NCBI GenBank assembly: GCA_002394605.1
Contig: DGUI01000017.1
Coordinates: forward strand, 1-64,000
Direction: 5' to 3'
Source: Mageeibacillus sp. UBA4314
GTDB lineage: Bacteria > Bacillota > Clostridia > Saccharofermentanales > Saccharofermentanaceae
DNA length: 64,000 nt
In this document: one piece after another, positions 59,578 to 64,000 of the stretch
Layout: the number at the start of each line of letters is the position of its first letter
Position numbering within the stretch: position 1 is the first letter of the stretch
Notes under the pieces: model-generated
Told to the model about the DNA's origin: nothing
The model's database searches: none
Seen by the model: the letters and a program-made list of their open reading frames with translations, nothing else
Program-made: the position numbers and the translations under genes

Positions 59578-62500
59578 TTATACACCATCAGGTGCGGAAT
59601 TTGGCAAATACTCCACATTATCGTGACCTGCTGCATCTCCGATGACCCTCAGGGTATCAGGATTAAGATCCACATTGCAGACCGGATCGAGCCTTAACAG
59701 ACTGTTGTCCTTCGTAAAGACGACATCCACCGGACAATTGCCGTGGAAATATATGAGGAGGTTCAAGAGCATATTGTACTCTTTGGAGCTGGGGAGCTTA
59801 TTGAACTTTATCCTGAGGACTCCCCCGCCGGCCATGGCGCCCGAGGACTTGGATTCATCGGCGGGCTTCGGCTCGGGCGTGTAACGTTCCGACGATCTTT
59901 GCAGCCTTCCGAGATCTCTAGGTGCCTTGTCGATCTGGAACATCTTGTCTATGAATATCGAGAAATCGTCACCTCTCAAGTGGCGTCTTCCGACGAACAG
60001 ATAACATTTCCCCTGGATCAGGTAAGGCCTTATGTAATCAACCGTCTTCCCGAAAGCAACAGCCTCATAAGGTCCCGTCATGTCCTCAAGAGCAAGAGTG
60101 ACCATCGGTGTCCTCGACTTCGTGTACCTGATGTTCACACTGTTTATTATTCCCGCCATTACGACTATCCTGTCGTCATCGAGCATATCCTTAAGCCCTG
60201 CTGCGATCATCTCCTGCGCATCAGCACTCGTAAAATCAGTCTTCGTCTCAATGATGCCCTTATAGGCAGCGAGCGGATGTCCCGACAGATAGAGACCAAC
60301 GGATTCCTTCTCGTATCCGAGCTTCACTTCAGACGGATATTCCTCAGTATCATAGACATGGACAAGATCACTGTCGCTCTTGTCTGCGCCCGTCTGCTCC
60401 ATCGCATCGAAGATGCTCAGCTGTCCATTCATCTGCCTGCTGTGTCTCAATGCAAGGCCTTCGAGTTCAGTCTGGCACGTCCTAACCATCGTAGCCCTGT
60501 TGTATCCGAGATCATCAAGAGCAGAAGACCAGATCAGATACTCCATCGTATTCCGCTTTATGCCGAGTTCCGCACCGCGGACAAGGAAATCCTCAAATGA
60601 CTTATATCTGCCATTCTTCTCACGGTCTTCCTCGATCTGCCGGACCTGTCCTTCGCCGACGCCTTTGATGACAGTAAGTCCGATCCTGATGCCGAACTTG
60701 CCGTCTTCAGTCTTCTCCGTAGTAAACCTCGCCCTGCTCTTATTGATATCGGGCCTTAAGACAGGGATCCCCATCTGTTCAGAAGCTGTTATATAGCCTG
60801 ACGCCTTCGCAAGTTCAGTCCTGAAGGAATTAAGCGTAGCCGTCATGAACTCCACGGGATAGTAGTATTTGATATAAGCAGTCCAATAACCTACGACTGC
60901 GTAACATGCCGCATGCGCCTTGTTGAATGCATAACCTGCAAAACCCGCGACATCATCAAATATCTTCGATGCAACATCTCCGGGAACACCGCGCTTGATG
61001 GCTCCGTCTATCTTTTTGCCGGAGTCATCCTCACCGCCGTAGATGAAGAGGTTCCTGTACTCCTCCATGATCTCCTTCTTCTTCTTGCTCATGGCACGCC
61101 TGATGTTGTCGCTCTGTCCCATCGAGAACCCTGCAAGATCCCTTACAATCTGCATGACCTGTTCCTGATATATCGCACACCCGTAAGTAACCTTCAGGAT
61201 GGGTTCGAGGAGAGGGTGGTCGTACTTGATCTTGGAAGAATCATGACGGCATTCAACATACTTCGGTATCTGGTCCATGGGTCCCGGCCTGTAGAGAGCG
61301 ATGCCCGCGATGATGTCCTCAAGACTCTGCGGCTGGAGCTGCTTCATGAACGAAGTCATGCCGCGGCTCTCAAGCTGGAACACGCCGGTGGTCTCACCGC
61401 GCCCGATCATGTCGTAGATGTTCTTGTCATCCAGCGGTATCGTCTCTAGCGATATCTGCTTGCCGTAATTCTGCTTAACCAGTTCTACCGCATCCTGAAG
61501 CACGGTTAGAGTCCGAAGGCCGAGGAAATCGAACTTGAGAAGTCCGACGCTCTCGACATCATACTTGGAGAACTGGACGACGGGAGTCTCATCGTTGGTT
61601 GCAAGAGGTGCGATGTCAGTGATCGGAATGCCGGAGATTATGACTCCCGCAGCATGCGTTGAAGAATTCCTCGGAAGCCCTTCGAGCTTCATGGCCATAT
61701 CAACGATCTTCTTCGTATCAGCATCGTTGTCATAGAGAGTCTTCAGTTCAGGATTGACTTCCAGTGCATCGGCAAGAGTGATGCCCGGCTTGAACGGGAT
61801 CATCTTAGCGATCTTATCCCCTGTGGAATATGGCAGATCCAAAACCCTTACAACATCATGGATACATGACTTGGCAGCAAGCGTACCGAAAGTGATGACC
61901 TGCGCCACCCTCTCGCTCCCGTACTTCGCGGTAACATAGTCTATCGCGATCTGTCTGGTCTCATCAGCAAAATCAACATCAAAATCCGGCATCGACACAC
62001 GTTCGATGTTAAGGAATCTCTCAAACACGAGACCGTACTTTATCGGATCGAGATCTGTTATCCCGACCGCATATGCAACGAGTGAACCTGCGCCTGAACC
62101 TCTTCCAGGTCCGACTACCACGCCATGGGTCTTGGAGTAATTGATAAAATCCCAGACGATCAGGTAATAATCCGTATATCCCATCGTATTGATGACGTCA
62201 AGCTCATAATCAAGCCTCTTGACATACTCTTCCGAATCAACAGCAGGCGGGGTTATCTCAAACCTCTTCTTAAGGCCTTCATATGCCAGATAAGTCAGAT
62301 ACTGCGATGTTGATCCAAAGCCTTCAGGCACATCATACTTCGGAAGATGGATCGTATCGAAATCATACTCTGCCGTACACATCGCTGCGATCTTCCCTGT
62401 ATTCTCAACAGCTTCTGGAAGAGATGAGAAGAACCTTCTCATCTCAGTCTCGGACTTAACATAGTAGTCATTGGTGCTCATGTGCATGCGGTCCTTATCC

Positions 62501-63204
62501 GCAAGCTTGGCTCCTGTCTGCATGCAGAGCAGGACATCATGAGTCTCGTAATCAGCCTGCGTCAGATAGTGGCAGTCATTAGTAGCGGCAAGAGGGATGC
62601 CGGTCTTATTGCTGATCCTGACGAGAGCTGCATTGACCTTCGCCTGTTCGGGAGTAGTATTAGCCTGAACCTCGAGATAATAATTCCCTTCACCGAATAT
62701 ATCCCGGTATCTGAGAGCTGTCTGCTCCGCTTCATCCTCGTTGCCTGAGAGGACCTGTGAAGCAACTTTGCCTGCCATGCAGGCAGACAGACAGATGAGA
62801 CCTTCATGGTACTGTTCAAGGAGTTCCTCATCGATCCTGGGCTTTCTGTAAAAACCTTCGGTATAACCCTTCGACACAAGCCTGTTGAGATTGGCAAGTC
62901 CGGTATTATCCCTGGCGAGCAGGATAAGGTGGTAATATGCTCTTACCTGCTGTCCTGCTGCGTTGATGCTGCTCTTGATGTGTCTCGATCCCGGTGCAAC
63001 ATAGACCTCGCATCCGATCACCGGGTGGATCCCCTCGGCCTTCATCGCCTTGAAGAAAGCTACCGCTCCGAACATGTTGCCGTGATCAGTTATGGCGCAT
63101 GAAGTCATACCCATCGCCTTGATGCGCTTGGCAAGGTCCTTGATACGGATAGCACCGTCAAGAAGACTGTACTCTGTATGCAGATGAAGATGACAAAAAT
63201 CCAT
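59578..63204 (-). CDS. dnaE: DNA polymerase III subunit alpha
   Basis: 1208 residues, the expected length. PHP domain (CHLHLHTEYSLLDGAI, ITDHGNMFGA), palm with the catalytic DFDVDF motif (SMPDFDVDFADE), the GPGRGSGAGSLVAYA loop, helix-hairpin-helix region, and C-terminal OB-fold (RIVVMAGIINSVNIRYTKSRTPMVTLALEDMTG). Main replicative or lagging-strand polymerase; a PolC is expected elsewhere. It is preceded by 94 bp that separate it from mtaB. Confidence 0.96.
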   Translation of the reverse strand: MDFCHLHLHTEYSLLDGAIRIKDLAKRIKAMGMTSCAITDHGNMFGAVAFFKAMKAEGIHPVIGCEVYVAPGSRHIKSSINAAGQQVRAYYHLILLARDNTGLANLNRLVSKGYTEGFYRKPRIDEELLEQYHEGLICLSACMAGKVASQVLSGNEDEAEQTALRYRDIFGEGNYYLEVQANTTPEQAKVNAALVRISNKTGIPLAATNDCHYLTQADYETHDVLLCMQTGAKLADKDRMHMSTNDYYVKSETEMRRFFSSLPEAVENTGKIAAMCTAEYDFDTIHLPKYDVPEGFGSTSQYLTYLAYEGLKKRFEITPPAVDSEEYVKRLDYELDVINTMGYTDYYLIVWDFINYSKTHGVVVGPGRGSGAGSLVAYAVGITDLDPIKYGLVFERFLNIERVSMPDFDVDFADETRQIAIDYVTAKYGSERVAQVITFGTLAAKSCIHDVVRVLDLPYSTGDKIAKMIPFKPGITLADALEVNPELKTLYDNDADTKKIVDMAMKLEGLPRNSSTHAAGVIISGIPITDIAPLATNDETPVVQFSKYDVESVGLLKFDFLGLRTLTVLQDAVELVKQNYGKQISLETIPLDDKNIYDMIGRGETTGVFQLESRGMTSFMKQLQPQSLEDIIAGIALYRPGPMDQIPKYVECRHDSSKIKYDHPLLEPILKVTYGCAIYQEQVMQIVRDLAGFSMGQSDNIRRAMSKKKKEIMEEYRNLFIYGGEDDSGKKIDGAIKRGVPGDVASKIFDDVAGFAGYAFNKAHAACYAVVGYWTAYIKYYYPVEFMTATLNSFRTELAKASGYITASEQMGIPVLRPDINKSRARFTTEKTEDGKFGIRIGLTVIKGVGEGQVRQIEEDREKNGRYKSFEDFLVRGAELGIKRNTMEYLIWSSALDDLGYNRATMVRTCQTELEGLALRHSRQMNGQLSIFDAMEQTGADKSDSDLVHVYDTEEYPSEVKLGYEKESVGLYLSGHPLAAYKGIIETKTDFTSADAQEMIAAGLKDMLDDDRIVVMAGIINSVNIRYTKSRTPMVTLALEDMTGPYEAVAFGKTVDYIRPYLIQGKCYLFVGRRHLRGDDFSIFIDKMFQIDKAPRDLGRLQRSSERYTPEPKPADESKSSGAMAGGGVLRIKFNKLPSSKEYNMLLNLLIYFHGNCPVDVVFTKDNSLLRLDPVCNVDLNPDTLRVIGDAAGHDNVEYLPNSAPDGV

Positions 63205-63298
63205 TCCTGACTCCGGAAAACTTTTCTTAGTTGATTATACTATGGCAAAGCCAAAATATCAATCGAAAGCGAACATAAGTTCTTGTCGTATTATGACG

Positions 63299-64000
63299 TC
63301 ATCCGGGCATGCTTCCAACAACACCAGCCCCTTCTGATCTGTCGATATGGCAGGTAATGACATCGCCGTTATCAACATTATCCGTATCGCATGATACTTT
63401 GCATCTGACATGCCAGGGTGTGTATCCTTCAGCTTCACCATTCCTTATCTGCTCGACGATGACTTTACACGTCCTGCCCTTAAGTGATGAGGCAAACTCT
63501 TCCTCCAGTCCCGTTGAGATCCTGATAAGCTCATTGGCCCTTGCCTTCTTCACAGCCTGGGTAAGCTGATCCTTCATGCCGGCAGCTGCAGTACCCTCCC
63601 TTACCGAATAAGGGAATACATGGAGCTTTGCAAACTTAAGCCTCTTAACAAACTCACAGGTGACCTTGAATTCCTCTTCCGTCTCACCCGGGAAGCCGGC
63701 GATCACATCCGTTGTAAGTGCCATGTCAGGGAATATTTCGCGGAGCTTACTAACGCGCTCCTCATACTGCGCCGTATCGTATCTTCTGCCCATCCTCTTA
63801 AGGACGGTATCGCAGCCGCTCTGAAGTGATAAGTGGAACTGCGGACAGAGCTTTGTAACCTCAGAAAGCGCCCCGATAAACTCGTCTGTCAGGGACAGCG
63901 GTTCCAGTGAAGCAAGACGGATGTTCGTGATCCCTTCGATGCCATTTATGGCCATAAGGACGCGGTACAGGCTCATGATGTCCTCGCCCCTGTCCCTGCC
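63299..64000 (-). CDS. mtaB: MtaB-like tRNA methylthiotransferase (5' end outside window)
   Basis: At least 233 codons, entering at the window edge inside GRDRGEDIMSLYRVL; the start and Fe-S motifs lie beyond 64000. The visible part has the radical SAM barrel C-half (IRLASLEPLS, FHLSLQSGCDTVLKRMGRRYD, TDVIAGFPGETEEEF, HVFPYSVREGTAAAGM) and a C-terminal TRAM-like domain. The LEP variant and the HVFPYS motif fit MtaB, which methylthiolates t6A37 of tRNA, better than MiaB or RimO. Confidence 0.85.
   Translation of the reverse strand, partial: GRDRGEDIMSLYRVLMAINGIEGITNIRLASLEPLSLTDEFIGALSEVTKLCPQFHLSLQSGCDTVLKRMGRRYDTAQYEERVSKLREIFPDMALTTDVIAGFPGETEEEFKVTCEFVKRLKFAKLHVFPYSVREGTAAAGMKDQLTQAVKKARANELIRISTGLEEEFASSLKGRTCKVIVEQIRNGEAEGYTPWHVRCKVSCDTDNVDNGDVITCHIDRSEGAGVVGSMPG

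Noticed and set aside
1..64000. CRISPR arrays, tRNA/rRNA genes, insertion sequences, prophage
   Set aside because: None seen: no regularly spaced repeats, cloverleaf-like segments, transposases or phage genes were recognised by reading; a tRNA or IS search tool was not available.

Overview
The window is about 64 kb of a Bacillota chromosome, most likely an anaerobic Clostridia member of the Oscillospiraceae/Lachnospiraceae type. The evidence is clostridial-style metabolism (type III glutamine synthetase, LL-diaminopimelate aminotransferase, VanZ and MutS2 proteins), a T-box leader, strong GGAGG ribosome-binding sites, TTGACA-17-TATAAT promoters, and meso-diaminopimelate plus wall-repeat cell-wall genes. 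Base composition is mid-range by eye; I did not compute it. There are no rRNA, tRNA, CRISPR, IS or prophage genes. The content is almost entirely core metabolism packed into long, translationally coupled operons.

Layout. 1-1397 (-): an iron-sulfur scaffold protein and the start of a GGGtGRT-family gene. 1519-2756: a histidine phosphatase convergent with a DJ-1 protein. 2199-7139 (-): dapL-glmS-lysA-DJ-1. 7330-13076: a type III glutamine synthetase (-) facing away from a glnA-ANTAR regulator-pyrG operon (+). 13100-16096 (-): a sensor-GGDEF protein, a brnTA toxin-antitoxin pair and an XRE repressor, each with visible operators. 16163-27368 (-): gltB-gltD-carA-carB, with carB fused in frame to dapF. 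27751-29523 (+): an ammonium transporter fused to a PII domain. 30001-31728 (+): a sigma factor and a membrane partner. 31809-32582 (-): an SDR oxidoreductase. 32759-39201 (-): a complete trpEGDCFBA operon behind a T-box. 39645-40703 (+): an L,D-transpeptidase. 40697-46655 (-): a peptide-modification-like set (ABC exporter, S26 peptidase, PqqD, HPr-kinase-like, radical SAM/SPASM) behind yvcK. 46778-54496 (-): pilT, three membrane proteins including YfhO, and an acyl-CoA ligase. 54659-55372 (+): an acyltransferase. 55375-64000 (-): vanZ, mutS2, pfkA, dnaE and mtaB.

The most striking feature is a nitrogen-control circuit that can be read directly from the DNA. Five operons, namely dapL-glmS-lysA, glnN, glnA-ANTAR-pyrG, gltBD-carA-carB/dapF and amtB/PII, each start with a TTGACA-17 promoter. 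Each is followed at once by a small hairpin whose six-base loop begins AA and has G at position 4. The 3' half of each small hairpin overlaps the first arm of an intrinsic terminator placed before the gene. That is the architecture of ANTAR-controlled antitermination, and an ANTAR protein is encoded inside one of the five operons. Its receiver domain has lost the phosphoacceptor Asp. The circuit would tie ammonium uptake, glutamine and glutamate synthesis, carbamoyl phosphate, CTP, glucosamine and diaminopimelate/lysine synthesis to one RNA-binding regulator. Unlike described ANTAR targets, the leaders show only the terminator-proximal hairpin, at or within about 16 nt of the predicted start of the RNA.
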